Shown: positions 25,722 through 35,613 of the stretch, one piece after another
How the letters are laid out: each line of letters begins with the position of its first letter
Numbering within the stretch: the stretch's first letter is position 1
Origin: Pacificispira sp040217575
GTDB lineage: Bacteria > Pseudomonadota > Alphaproteobacteria > UBA8366 > Aestuariispiraceae
NCBI GenBank assembly: GCA_040217575.1
Contig: JAVJPW010000006.1
Span: 124,001 to 188,000 of the forward strand
Reading direction: 5' to 3'
DNA: 64,000 nt
Made by a program: the position numbers and the translations under genes
Notes under the pieces: generated by a model
Told to the model about the DNA's origin: nothing
What the model saw: only the letters and a program-made list of their open reading frames with translations
Databases searched by the model: none

Positions 25722-28034
25722 ATGAACGGCAGCGAACGAAAGGATCGGCCAGTACCCGGCGTCCAGGAATCTTCGGTCGCCTGGGCGGGGTCGCGCATGC
25801 TGTTGCGGCGCCTGCGCGATGTCATGGCCGGGCCCGGCAATGCGCAGGACCGGCTGGACCGCATCGCGCGCCTGATCGCCGCCGACCTGGTGGCGGAAGT
25901 GTGCTCCATCTACATCCGTCGCGCCGGGGACGTCCTGGAGTTGTTCGCAACGCAGGGCCTGAAGCGTGAGGCGGTGCACAATACCCGCCTGCGCGTCGGC
26001 GAAGGGATCGTCGGCGCCATCGCCGCGGAAAGCCGTGCGATCGCGCTTGCCAACGCAAAGGAACATCCGAATTTCGCCTATCGCCCGGAAACGGGGGAAG
26101 AAATCTATTCGTCCATGATGGGGGTTCCGATCCTGCGCGGCGGCCGGATGCTGGGCGTGCTGGCGGTCCAGAACACGTCCAGCCGCGTCTATTCCGATGA
26201 AGAGGTGGAAACGCTGGAAACGGTTTCCATGGTCGTCGCGGAAATGATCGCGGGCGGGGAATTGATCGGCGCCGACGAACAGCGTCCGATGGACGGGATC
26301 GGCATGAAGCCGCTGCGGCTGGAAGGGCTGCGTCTGCACCGGGGGCTGGCCATGGGGTTTGCGGTCCTGCACCGCCCCAACATCCCGATCGGCAGGACGG
26401 TGGCGGAAGACCCGCAGATTGAAAGACAGCGCCTGACCGATGCCCTGGGGGCGATGCACCGGCGGCTGGACGACATGCTGGTCGCCGCCGACGCGGACGG
26501 TCCCGGCGACCATGTCGACATTCTGCGCACATACCGCATGTTCGCGGAAGACAAGGGCTGGATCCGCCGCATTGTAGAGAAGATCGAAAACGGCCTGACC
26601 GCCGAAGGCGCCGTCGTCCGGGTTCAGGACGAAACCCGCGCGCGCATGAAAAAGGTCGAAGACGCCTATTTGCGCGAACGACTGCTGGACCTGGAAGACC
26701 TGGCGTTCCGGCTGTTGCAGCACCTGTCCGGGGCGACCGGTCCGGGCGGCGGGGCCAACCTGCCGGACGAAACGGTCCTGATTGCCCGAAACATGGGGCC
26801 TGCGGACCTGCTGGACTATGACCGGGCGAAGCTGAAGGCATTGATCCTGGAAGAAGGGTCGTCCACGTCCCACGTCGCGATTGTGGCGCGCGCACTGGAC
26901 ATTCCCGTGGTCGCGCGGGTCAAGAATGTGCTGGACCGGGTCGAACCCATGGACCCGATCCTGGTCGATGGCGGCAACGCCGTATGCTACGTCCGCCCGA
27001 GCGAGGACGTGCGGAACGCGTTCCAGTCGTCGATGCAGCTGTTCGAGGAAAAGCGCGCCCACTATCTGGCGACGCGCGACCTGCCGGCGGTGACCCGCGA
27101 CGGTGTCCATGTGACGCTGATGATGAATGCGGGCCTATTGATCGATATGGCGCACATGAACGATTCCGGCGCGGCGGGCATTGGCCTGTACCGGACGGAA
27201 ATCCCCTTCATGGTGCGGTCCGATTTTCCGGACACGGCCACTCAGGCGGAATTGTACGCCAACATCCTGGATCAGGCCGACGGCAAGCCCGTGACCTTCC
27301 GCACGCTGGATATCGGCGGGGACAAGATCCTGCCCTATTTCAACGACGGCGCGGAAGAGAACCCGGCAATGGGTTGGCGCGCGGTCCGCATCGCCATCGA
27401 CCGCCCGGGCATCCTGCGCATTCAGCTGCGCGCCATGTTGCAGGCAAGCCGCGGACGGCCGCTGCGCATCATGTTCCCGATGATCGCGACGGTGGATGAA
27501 TTCCAGAAGGCCCGCGCGATCCTGGCGAAGGAACTGGCCCGCGCAGAAGCGCGCGGCGTGAAGATGCCCGAGACGATTTCCGTCGGGCTGATGCTGGAAG
27601 TGCCGTCCCTGCTGTTCCAATTGCAGGATCTGGCCGGGAAAGCCGACTTCGTTTCGGTCGGCAGCAACGACCTGTTCCAGTTCCTGTTCGCGTCGGACCG
27701 GTCCAATCCACGTCTGGACGGGCGCTACGATACGTTGAGCGCGCCCGCCCTGAATGCCATACGACAGATCGTGGAACGCTGCGAAGCGGCGGGGATGGAC
27801 CTGTCGGTCTGCGGCGAAATGGCCGGACACCCGCTGGATGCATTGGCGCTGGTGGGGTTGGGTGTTCGCACGCTGTCCATGTCGCCGGGCAATCTGGGCG
27901 CGGTCCGCGATGCGATCCGCAGCGCCAACGCGTCCCAGCTTTCTGATTTCGCCCATTCCCTTCTGACCCGGAACGATGCGTCGTTGCGCGGCGCGGTTCA
28001 GGGTTTCGCGCGCGATCACAAGATTCCCTACTGA
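25722..28034 (+). CDS. ptsP: phosphoenolpyruvate-protein phosphotransferase PtsP (nitrogen PTS enzyme I)
   Basis: Autophosphorylates with PEP and passes phosphate to NPr and EIIA-Ntr, a regulatory PTS. 770 residues: GAF domain (about 35-170), enzyme I N-terminal domain, the phosphohistidine domain with GSSTSHVAIVARAL (active His384), and the PEP-binding barrel with ASRGRPLRIMFPMIATVDEF, VGSNDLFQFLFASDR and the catalytic cysteine in VCGEMAGHPLDA (Cys697). ATG 25722 is chosen over an upstream ATG at 25638, as the extra residues do not resemble the family. Confidence 0.94.
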   Translation: MNGSERKDRPVPGVQESSVAWAGSRMLLRRLRDVMAGPGNAQDRLDRIARLIAADLVAEVCSIYIRRAGDVLELFATQGLKREAVHNTRLRVGEGIVGAIAAESRAIALANAKEHPNFAYRPETGEEIYSSMMGVPILRGGRMLGVLAVQNTSSRVYSDEEVETLETVSMVVAEMIAGGELIGADEQRPMDGIGMKPLRLEGLRLHRGLAMGFAVLHRPNIPIGRTVAEDPQIERQRLTDALGAMHRRLDDMLVAADADGPGDHVDILRTYRMFAEDKGWIRRIVEKIENGLTAEGAVVRVQDETRARMKKVEDAYLRERLLDLEDLAFRLLQHLSGATGPGGGANLPDETVLIARNMGPADLLDYDRAKLKALILEEGSSTSHVAIVARALDIPVVARVKNVLDRVEPMDPILVDGGNAVCYVRPSEDVRNAFQSSMQLFEEKRAHYLATRDLPAVTRDGVHVTLMMNAGLLIDMAHMNDSGAAGIGLYRTEIPFMVRSDFPDTATQAELYANILDQADGKPVTFRTLDIGGDKILPYFNDGAEENPAMGWRAVRIAIDRPGILRIQLRAMLQASRGRPLRIMFPMIATVDEFQKARAILAKELARAEARGVKMPETISVGLMLEVPSLLFQLQDLAGKADFVSVGSNDLFQFLFASDRSNPRLDGRYDTLSAPALNAIRQIVERCEAAGMDLSVCGEMAGHPLDALALVGLGVRTLSMSPGNLGAVRDAIRSANASQLSDFAHSLLTRNDASLRGAVQGFARDHKIPY

Positions 28035-28193
28035 CCCGTATCTGCGGTAAGGCCTTAACCGGCTTTGCTTTTTTGCAGGCATCAGCGTAAAAACACTGGG
28101 CTGATATCCATGGTTAATGTCCGGTTCGGCATGAGCCGGTCATGACAGGGCGGTCAGCGCGGTGTCTCTTGATGTGGGGAAAGGCGATTCCGG

Positions 28194-29867
28194 ATGGCCG
28201 GTTCGGATCAGGAATCAGAAAGCACGCGCGGTTCTGCGACCCGGTATACCGGTGCCGTCGGGACCATCCTTCGCGGTGCGCGGCTTGCCCGCGATGAGGA
28301 ACTGAGCGAGGTCGCGTCCGCGCTTCGCATCCGTCTTCCCTATCTTGAAGCGATCGAAGAAGGCCGTCAGGCCGATCTGCCGGGCCTGACCTATGGCATC
28401 GGGTTTGTGCGCGCCTATGCCGTCTATGTCGGACTGGATCCGGATATCCTGGTTCAGCGGTTCAAGGATGAATCCCGTGGGCTGGGCCGCCAGACGCAGC
28501 TTCAGTTCCCGGAACCGCTTCCCGGCAACCGGGTGCCAAGTGCGGCCCTTCTGTTTGTCGCGTTTCTGTTCGCAGCGGCAGCCTATGGCGGCTGGCTTTA
28601 TACGAATTCCCAGGACATGACCTTTATCGAAGCTGTGGAAGCGGTGCCCCAGAACCTGATGGCATTGCTGGAATCGGACGACGATGAGGCCGAAGCCGAA
28701 CCCGCGCCCGATGCGCCTGATGCAGTGAATAGCGACACGCCGGCACCCGCGCCGGAAGCGGCTGGCGATGCGTCGGGCGGCCAGGAAATATCCGAGCCGT
28801 CAATGGCGGATGCCGAAGAAGCCGTCGCCGAAGCGATGCAGGCTGCGACGGATGCCGTGCAAACGGCGGTCGACGAAGCAGCGACCGCGGTGACCGACGC
28901 GGGTCAGGCTGTTGAATCCGCCATTGCACCGGCGGATGAAACCCAAACCGACCCCGCCCTGACGACAGCGGTGGAAAGCGAACCCCCGCCCACGCCCGAA
29001 CCGGCACAATCAACGGAAACGGTCATTGCGGCCACGGACGCGCCGGAAACCGCACCGGCGGCCACGGCGGTCGATGCACAGCAGGCCGCTGCGGCACCGG
29101 TCACGGACACGGCCGAAGGCAACCCGCCCGCCGCGCCCGAGGAGGAGGTTGCCGCCGCGCCAGCAGCAGCACAGCCTATCGCCCAACCCGAGTCCCCATC
29201 TCAGGATGAACCGGCCGGAACCGCCGAACCGCCGCCCGCCGATTCCACGGCGACTGAACAAACCGCCGCGCTGGGAGCGGCCCCGGCGACTGAGGAGGCT
29301 GCGGCCCCTGCCGCGGAAAACGCATCCGGTCTGTCGTCCGGCGAAACGGAAAATACCGCCGCGCCGTCCGCGCCCGCGATCGAACAGACGGAACTGGCAC
29401 CGCCACCCGATGAAGGCGGGGACGATGCCGCGACGGACAGCGCCGGGACCGAAATTCAAAGCACCAATCTGGACGCACCGCCGCCGGAACCTGCCGAAAG
29501 TCAGGTGGAAGCGGTTGCAGCGGCCGCAGACGCCGGTGCCGATGCCAACCGGGACACCACTGAGGCGGACAGCGCCGCGCCGGATTCCGCACCCGTGCAG
29601 GAGGCGGCGGCCCCGCCGCGCATCATCATCCAGGCGACGAATGAATCCTGGATCAAGATCACGGCACCCGACGGTGCGGTGCTGGTTGAACGGCTGATGC
29701 TGATGGGTGAAATCTATCGCGTTCCCTATCGTGAGGGCCTGGTCATGGATACCGGCAATGCGGGCGCGTTGAAGCTGATCGTCAACGGAACGCTGGTGCC
29801 GCCGCTGGGCGAATCCGGCGCGGTCGTGCAGGGCATCTCTCTGGCGCCGGAAGACCTGTTGCCGTAA
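28194..29867 (+). CDS. RodZ-like membrane protein: HTH_25, one TM, long A/P/E linker, DUF4115
   Basis: 557 residues. Residues about 20-90 are a helix-turn-helix like that of the cell-shape protein RodZ (GAVGTILRGARLARDEELSE, then YGIGFVRAYAVYVGLDPD). A single membrane helix is at about 115-135. Residues about 140-470 form a low-complexity acidic, alanine- and proline-rich linker. The last 85 residues match the periplasmic DUF4115 beta domain (SWIKITAPDG). Family knowledge: RodZ anchors MreB filaments. It sits just before ispG, the usual alphaproteobacterial place. The linker is much longer than in typical RodZ. Confidence 0.85.
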   Translation: MAGSDQESESTRGSATRYTGAVGTILRGARLARDEELSEVASALRIRLPYLEAIEEGRQADLPGLTYGIGFVRAYAVYVGLDPDILVQRFKDESRGLGRQTQLQFPEPLPGNRVPSAALLFVAFLFAAAAYGGWLYTNSQDMTFIEAVEAVPQNLMALLESDDDEAEAEPAPDAPDAVNSDTPAPAPEAAGDASGGQEISEPSMADAEEAVAEAMQAATDAVQTAVDEAATAVTDAGQAVESAIAPADETQTDPALTTAVESEPPPTPEPAQSTETVIAATDAPETAPAATAVDAQQAAAAPVTDTAEGNPPAAPEEEVAAAPAAAQPIAQPESPSQDEPAGTAEPPPADSTATEQTAALGAAPATEEAAAPAAENASGLSSGETENTAAPSAPAIEQTELAPPPDEGGDDAATDSAGTEIQSTNLDAPPPEPAESQVEAVAAAADAGADANRDTTEADSAAPDSAPVQEAAAPPRIIIQATNESWIKITAPDGAVLVERLMLMGEIYRVPYREGLVMDTGNAGALKLIVNGTLVPPLGESGAVVQGISLAPEDLLP

Positions 29868-29956
29868 GGTGATTTGCGACGATTTGCCGGCCTTGTCATC
29901 GGTCGCCGAAATGCGCATGTTCCTGTCGAATTTTCGAACCGGATCGAGTGGCCTCG

Positions 29957-31072
29957 ATGAGCATCAGACCCTACCGTGAAATCCAACGGCGCCCGTCGCG
30001 GCGTATCATGGTGGGTAATGTGCCGGTTGGCGGCGATGCCCCGATCACGGTCCAGACCATGACGAACACGCTGACCGCCGATGTCGAAGCGACCATCGCG
30101 CAGGTCCGGCGCTGCGAAATGGCGGGCGCAGACATCGTGCGCATTTCCTGCCCCGACCGGGAGTCCACCGAAGCGCTGGCAAAGATCATTCCCGAAGTGA
30201 CGGTCCCGATCGTCGCCGACATCCATTTTCACTATAAGCGCGCGATCGAAGCGGCAGAGGCCGGGGCGGCGTGCCTGCGCATCAACCCGGGCAATATCGG
30301 GTCGCCGGAACGGGTGCGCGAGGTAGTGAAGGCGGCGAAGGATCATGGCTGTTCCATGCGGATCGGCGTCAATGCGGGGTCGCTGGAAAAGCATCTTCTG
30401 GACAAATATGGCGAGCCCTGTCCCGAAGCCATGGTCGAAAGCGGGCTGGAACATGCACGCATCCTGGAAGACGCCGACTTCACCGAATTCAAGATCAGTG
30501 TGAAGGCGTCGGACGTTTTCCTGGCGGTTGCCGCCTATCACGGGTTGGCCGAAGCCTGTGACTATCCCCTGCATCTGGGCATCACAGAGGCAGGGGGCCT
30601 CAGGATGGGGACGATCAAGTCATCCATCGGCATGGGGTCGCTGCTTTGGGCCGGGATCGGCGATACCATCCGTGTCAGCCTTTCCGCCGCCCCGGAAGAG
30701 GAAGTGAAGGTCGGGTTCGACATGCTGAAGGCGCTGAACCTGCGCCATCGCGGGGTGAATGTCATTTCCTGCCCGTCCTGTGCGCGCCAGCAGTTCGATG
30801 TCATCGAAACGGTGCGGGTGCTGGAAGAACGGCTGGCCCATATCATGACACCGATGACGGTCAGCGTGATCGGGTGCGTCGTAAACGGCCCCGGGGAAGC
30901 GCGCGAAACGGACATCGGCTTCACCGGTGGCGGCAAGGGCACGCACCAGGTCTATGTCGCCGGACAGCCGCATCATCGGCTGAAAGACGAAAGCATCGTC
31001 GACCATCTGGTCAAGATGGTTGAAGAGAAAGCCGCGGAAATCGAAGCCGAGCGCGCCGCCGCGGCGGAATAG
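29957..31072 (+). CDS. ispG: 4-hydroxy-3-methylbut-2-enyl diphosphate synthase IspG
   Basis: Late step of the MEP isoprenoid pathway; [4Fe-4S] enzyme. 371 residues from ATG 29957 (GTG 29948 is also possible). Seen: barrel motifs PITVQTMTNT, VADIHFHYKRA and RINPGNIG, and the cluster-binding C-terminal domain with SCPSCARQQFDV and CVVNGPGEARETDIG, carrying three cysteines as expected. The C-terminus ends in an alanine/glutamate helix. Confidence 0.95.
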   Translation: MSIRPYREIQRRPSRRIMVGNVPVGGDAPITVQTMTNTLTADVEATIAQVRRCEMAGADIVRISCPDRESTEALAKIIPEVTVPIVADIHFHYKRAIEAAEAGAACLRINPGNIGSPERVREVVKAAKDHGCSMRIGVNAGSLEKHLLDKYGEPCPEAMVESGLEHARILEDADFTEFKISVKASDVFLAVAAYHGLAEACDYPLHLGITEAGGLRMGTIKSSIGMGSLLWAGIGDTIRVSLSAAPEEEVKVGFDMLKALNLRHRGVNVISCPSCARQQFDVIETVRVLEERLAHIMTPMTVSVIGCVVNGPGEARETDIGFTGGGKGTHQVYVAGQPHHRLKDESIVDHLVKMVEEKAAEIEAERAAAAE

Positions 31073-31117
31073 CCACCTTACATTCGAAACCTTAACCCTA
31101 GCCGAGGAGCATCCCTC

Positions 31118-32359
31118 ATGGCCGAGTTGCAGCCTGTTCGCGGTACCCACGACCTTCTACCGGAAGCGATGCGCGCCCATCGGCATGTGGGCGACACCGG
31201 GCGCCGTGTTGCCGCGACCTATGGGTTCGAGGAAGTGGCCACCCCCATATTCGAGTTCACGAATGTCTTTGCCCGCACATTGGGGGAAGCAACCGACGTC
31301 GTGACCAAGGAGATGTACACGTTCGAAGACAAGGGCGGTGACAGTCTGACGCTGCGGCCGGAAAACACGGCTGGCGTCTGCCGGGCATTCATTTCGAACG
31401 GGCTGATGCAGCACACGCCGGTGAAGTACTTCTATGACGGTCCCATGTTCCGCCACGAGCGTCCCCAGAAGGGCCGTCAGCGCCAGTTCCATCAGATCGG
31501 TGTGGAACTCATCGGCGCGGCGCAGCCGTTGGCCGATGTCGAAGTGATCGCCTGCGGCTGGTCGATCCTGACGGCACTGGGACTTGGCGACAAGGTGACG
31601 CTGGAACTCAATACCCTGGGCGATACGCAAAGCCGCGTCGCCTATCGCGACGCGCTGGTGGGTTATTTCAGCGACAATCGCGACCGCCTGTCGGAAGAGT
31701 CGCTGGACCGGCTTGAACGCAACCCGATGCGCATTCTGGACAGCAAGGACGAAGGCGACCGTGCGCTGGTCGCCGGTGCGCCGTCCTATGGGGATTACCT
31801 TAATTCGGAAAGCGTGGATTTCTTCGGCGCGGTCAAGGACGGGCTTGCACAGCTTGGCATTGCCTATGAACTGAATCCCCGTCTGGTCCGCGGGCTGGAC
31901 TATTACTGTCACACGGCTTTCGAGTTCACGACGGATGCGCTGGGCGCGCAAGGCACCGTCATGGGCGGGGGGCGCTATGACGGTCTGATCGGGCTGTTGG
32001 GCGGTCAGGACACGCCGGGCGTCGGATGGGCCGCGGGGGTCGAACGGCTTTCCATGCTGGCGGGCGACGGCGTTGAACCGGTGCGTCCTGTGGTGATCGT
32101 GCCCATGGGGGACGCGGCGGAAAAGGCCGCACTGTCGATGGCCCAGTCCCTGCGGGATGCCGGCATTCGGACCGAGTTCGCCTTTTCCGGCAATATGAAG
32201 AAACGCATGAAACATGCGAACAAGGTCAATGCGCGGGTGGCGGTAATCGTTGGCGATGATGAACTTTCGCGCGGGGTCGTTCAGCTGAAGCTGCTGGATG
32301 ACGGATCCCAGAACGAGGTTGCGTCGACCGATCTGATCGCGGCCTGCCGGGAAGGCTGA
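31118..32359 (+). CDS. hisS: histidine-tRNA ligase HisS
   Basis: Charges tRNA-His. 413 residues, class II synthetase. Motif 1 region near the N-terminus (PVRGTHDLLPEAM), motif 2 MFRHERPQKGRQRQFHQIGVE, the histidine-binding LVRGLDYYCHTAFE, motif 3 GVGWAAGVERL, and a C-terminal anticodon-binding domain with NMKKRMKHANKVNARVAVI. Ribosome binding site GAGGAG lies 9 bases upstream. hemA starts 7 bases after its stop. Confidence 0.96.
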   Translation: MAELQPVRGTHDLLPEAMRAHRHVGDTGRRVAATYGFEEVATPIFEFTNVFARTLGEATDVVTKEMYTFEDKGGDSLTLRPENTAGVCRAFISNGLMQHTPVKYFYDGPMFRHERPQKGRQRQFHQIGVELIGAAQPLADVEVIACGWSILTALGLGDKVTLELNTLGDTQSRVAYRDALVGYFSDNRDRLSEESLDRLERNPMRILDSKDEGDRALVAGAPSYGDYLNSESVDFFGAVKDGLAQLGIAYELNPRLVRGLDYYCHTAFEFTTDALGAQGTVMGGGRYDGLIGLLGGQDTPGVGWAAGVERLSMLAGDGVEPVRPVVIVPMGDAAEKAALSMAQSLRDAGIRTEFAFSGNMKKRMKHANKVNARVAVIVGDDELSRGVVQLKLLDDGSQNEVASTDLIAACREG

Positions 32360-32366
32360 AACCCGA

Positions 32367-33674
32367 ATGGCCGACGGTGCGCATCGCCAGCTGGCGTCCA
32401 TGCCCGAACGGCCCTTTGCCGTGGGCGCCAGTTTTCGCACCGCGACCGCGGGTGTCCGGGACCGGCTGTTCTTCGATGCCGCAGAGGCGCGCAGCGTCCT
32501 GGAAACAGGCGGACGGATGGGCCTTCCGAACCTTATGGGGCTTGCCACCTGCGACCGGGTGGAACTGATCGGCTGTTCCCGGGACCCCGAAGCCGATATC
32601 CGCAAGGCGGAGGATATCCTGCGCGACCGCCTGTCGGGTACCGGTCCCGGCGGCGATACGCTGTACCGTCTTTATGACATAGACGCGGTGCGCCATGTGT
32701 TCCGGATCGCCAGCGCCCTGGACAGCCAGATGGTCGGCGAAAGCCAGATCCTGGGTCAGTTCAAGGATGCGATTTCCCTGGCGACGGAGGCCGGTTCGGT
32801 CACCGGGGAACTGGACCGGTTGCTGCAGGCGGCCCTTGCCCTGGCGAAACGGGTGCGGACAACCACGCGGATCGGCGAAGGGGCGGTTTCGGCCGCAGCC
32901 GCCGCCGTCAAGGTTGCGACCGATCTGCACGGTCCGATGGAACAGTGCCGGGCGTTGCTGATCGGGTTGGGCGAAACGGGCTGGCTGATTGCCGAACAGT
33001 TTCAGAATGCCGGGATTGCCGTCCTGAACGTGACCGGCCCGTCCCGGCGCACGGAACGCGAGGCCGCCCGTCGCGGCATACCGTTCCAGCCGTTCGACCG
33101 GCTTGCGGACATCCTGCCGTCGGCGGATGTGGTGATTACCTGTTCCGGGCATGGCCGGTATCTGTTGGACCGCCCTGCCGTCGTGAAGGGGCTTGAAAGC
33201 CGCCGTCACGCACCGCAGCTGATTGTCGATGCGGCGGTTCCGGGCGATGTCGACCCGGATGTCGGGGAACTCGACGACGCCTTTCTTTATACCCTGTCAG
33301 ACATCGAACGTCTGGCCGAAAAAGGGCAGCTGGACCGGAAGGCGGAGGCGCTGGAGGCAGAGGCCATGGTCGAATCCGCCCTGTCGGAATGGCGCCGCGA
33401 ACAGGCGGAACGCGAAGGTGTGCCGGGTCTGGTCGCGCTGCGGGACCATTTTGAACAGCTACGGCAGGACGTGCTGTCCCGCCACCCGAACGCCGGTCCG
33501 CAGGAAGCGACGCGACTGGTCGTCAACCGCATCCTGCATGAGCCGAGCGAGACGCTGCGCCGGATCGCAATGGAAGGGGAAACGGCGGACCTGAAGGATA
33601 CGATCACGGTGAACCGTGTGCTGGAACGGCTTTTTGGGCTGTCGATCCAGCCGGATGACAGGAAAAACAAATGA
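32367..33674 (+). CDS. hemA: glutamyl-tRNA reductase HemA, divergent
   Basis: Expected reaction: reduction of Glu-tRNA to glutamate-1-semialdehyde, first step of the C5 route to 5-aminolevulinate. 435 residues. The catalytic Cys62 is kept, but the motif is ATCDRVE instead of the usual TCNR. His110 and FRIASALDSQMVGESQILGQ are well conserved. The NADPH loop is GLGETG (200-205). The usual A-V-P-R-D is AVPGDV (290-295), losing the arginine. The start of prfA overlaps its stop. Alphaproteobacteria normally make ALA by ALA synthase, so this copy is notable: it may be active, redundant or repurposed. Confidence 0.8.
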   Translation: MADGAHRQLASMPERPFAVGASFRTATAGVRDRLFFDAAEARSVLETGGRMGLPNLMGLATCDRVELIGCSRDPEADIRKAEDILRDRLSGTGPGGDTLYRLYDIDAVRHVFRIASALDSQMVGESQILGQFKDAISLATEAGSVTGELDRLLQAALALAKRVRTTTRIGEGAVSAAAAAVKVATDLHGPMEQCRALLIGLGETGWLIAEQFQNAGIAVLNVTGPSRRTEREAARRGIPFQPFDRLADILPSADVVITCSGHGRYLLDRPAVVKGLESRRHAPQLIVDAAVPGDVDPDVGELDDAFLYTLSDIERLAEKGQLDRKAEALEAEAMVESALSEWRREQAEREGVPGLVALRDHFEQLRQDVLSRHPNAGPQEATRLVVNRILHEPSETLRRIAMEGETADLKDTITVNRVLERLFGLSIQPDDRKNK

Positions 33675-34753
33675 GTTGGGAAGATAATATCGACCGGGTC
33701 ATGCATCGGCATCTGGAACTGTCGGACAGGATGGCATCTGGCGCCCTGGCGGCGGAAGAATTCCAGGCGGTGTCGATGGAATATTCGGAACTGTCGCCCA
33801 TCGTCGAAAAGGCACAGGCCTACAAGGATGCCCGTGCCGAGGCGCAGGACCTGGAACAGCTGTGTGACGACGCCGACGGCGACCCGGAAATGCGCGAACT
33901 GGCGCGCGACGAACTGGCCGAGCTGCAGGAACGGCTGCCGGACCTGGAACAGGAACTGAAACTTCTGTTGCTGCCGAAGGACGAGGCCGACCGCAGAAGC
34001 TGTATCCTGGAAATCCGCGCGGGCACCGGCGGGGATGAAGCGGCACTGTTCGCGGGTGACCTGCTTCGGATGTATCAGCGTTATTGCGGGCTTCGGGGCT
34101 GGCAGATGGAAGTGCTGGAAGCGTCCGAAACGGAAATCGGCGGTTTCAGCCAGGTGACCGCATCGGTGAATGGCGCAGGGGCCTTTGGGCGGCTGAAATA
34201 CGAATCCGGCGTGCATCGCGTCCAGCGCGTGCCGGTAACGGAAAGCGGCGGCCGCATTCACACTTCCGCCGCGACGGTCGCGGTCCTGCCGGAAGCGCAG
34301 GAGGTCGACGTCGACGTGAACGAGGCCGACCTCAGGATAGATACCTACCGGTCCCAGGGGGCGGGCGGTCAGCATGTGAACACGACTGACAGCGCGATCC
34401 GGATCACGCACATGCCGACCGGCATTGTCGTTACCTGTCAGGACGAAAAATCGCAGCACAAGAACCGGGCAAAGGCGATGAAGGTTCTGTTGGCGCGGCT
34501 TTACGACATCGAACGCGAACGACAGGCCCAGGAACGGGCCGCCGACCGGAAATCCATGGTCGGGTCCGGGGACCGGTCGGAACGCATCCGCACCTATAAC
34601 TTCCCGCAAGGCCGCGTGACGGACCACCGCATCAACCTAACGCTCTACAAGCTGGACCGCATGATGTCGGGCGAGGCGGTGGACGAGGTGCTGGACGCCC
34701 TGATCCTGGAGGATCAGACCGAACGTCTGGCCGAACTGGGGGAGGATGCTTGA
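33671..34753 (+). CDS. prfA: peptide chain release factor 1
   Basis: Terminates translation at UAA and UAG. 360 residues. The codon-recognition tripeptide appears as PVT in RVPVTESGGRIHTSAATVAV, a PxT form. The catalytic GGQ is in RSQGAGGQHVNTTDSAIR. Start overlaps hemA (ATGA), and the TGA stop overlaps the TTG start of prmC, so hemA-prfA-prmC are coupled as in enterobacteria. Confidence 0.97.
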   Translation: MSWEDNIDRVMHRHLELSDRMASGALAAEEFQAVSMEYSELSPIVEKAQAYKDARAEAQDLEQLCDDADGDPEMRELARDELAELQERLPDLEQELKLLLLPKDEADRRSCILEIRAGTGGDEAALFAGDLLRMYQRYCGLRGWQMEVLEASETEIGGFSQVTASVNGAGAFGRLKYESGVHRVQRVPVTESGGRIHTSAATVAVLPEAQEVDVDVNEADLRIDTYRSQGAGGQHVNTTDSAIRITHMPTGIVVTCQDEKSQHKNRAKAMKVLLARLYDIERERQAQERAADRKSMVGSGDRSERIRTYNFPQGRVTDHRINLTLYKLDRMMSGEAVDEVLDALILEDQTERLAELGEDA

Positions 34754-35613
34754 CTAACGCATCCATCGGCCGCCGCGCGTTGCTGCGCGAAGGGACGGCG
34801 GCCCTGACGCGGGCGGGGGTCGAAAATGCCGCGTCCGAGGCGCGCTTTCTTCTGTGCGATGTGGAAGGTATCGGCGCCGGGGATATCGTTTTGGCGCCGG
34901 AAGCGGGCGTTGCGAACGCCCAACGCTATCGTGACTGGATCGCGCGCCGCGCGTCCGGCGAACCGGCCAGCCGGATCACCGGTTTCCGGAACTTTCGCGG
35001 ACTGGACTTCGCCGTCGGCCCGTCGACGCTGGACCCGCGGCTGGACAGCGAGGTTCTGGTGGAAACGGTCCTGGACATTGTCCCCGGCGATCGCCCCGTG
35101 CGGCTTGTCGATGTCGGGACGGGGACCGGGTGTCTGATCCTTTCCGTCCTCGCGGAACGGCCGCAGGCGATGGGCGTTGGAATCGACTTGTCGGCGGATG
35201 CGGCCGGCCTCGCCTGGCAAAATGCGCGCCGGTTGGGACTGGCCGGCCGGTTCCTGGCGGTCGCGGGAAACTGGATTTCGTCCTGTCCGCGAAGTGCCTT
35301 CGACTGTGTGATTTCGAACCCGCCCTACATCCGGCGGGATCTGATTGCCGAACTCGACGCCACGGTCCGGGACCATGACCCGCACCTGGCCCTGGATGGC
35401 GGCCCAGACGGGCTGGACTGTTATCGCGCGCTGTTGCCGCAGGCGCTGGCCGTCTTGAAGCCCGGCGGCTGGCTTGCGGTCGAAATCGGTTATGACCAGG
35501 GACCGTCCGTGCAGGCCATGATGCGGACGGCCGGCTTCGAACGGACGCGGGTTATATGTGACCTGGCGGACATGGATCGTGTCATTGTCGGCAGGAAAAA
35601 AGACTTGGATTAG
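34750..35613 (+). CDS. prmC: release factor glutamine methyltransferase PrmC
   Basis: Methylates the GGQ glutamine of release factors, using SAM, and so acts on the product of the preceding gene. 287 residues: N-terminal helical domain (about 1-75) and a Rossmann domain with VDVGTGTGCLILSVL and the substrate-binding NPPYIRRDL. TTG 34750 is the likely start, in a TTGA overlap with prfA. Confidence 0.93.
   Translation: MTNASIGRRALLREGTAALTRAGVENAASEARFLLCDVEGIGAGDIVLAPEAGVANAQRYRDWIARRASGEPASRITGFRNFRGLDFAVGPSTLDPRLDSEVLVETVLDIVPGDRPVRLVDVGTGTGCLILSVLAERPQAMGVGIDLSADAAGLAWQNARRLGLAGRFLAVAGNWISSCPRSAFDCVISNPPYIRRDLIAELDATVRDHDPHLALDGGPDGLDCYRALLPQALAVLKPGGWLAVEIGYDQGPSVQAMMRTAGFERTRVICDLADMDRVIVGRKKDLD

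Noticed and set aside
28036..28080. TAAGGCCTTA palindrome and T-rich stretch after ptsP as a terminator
   Set aside because: The palindrome has no loop and the T run is not directly after a stable stem.
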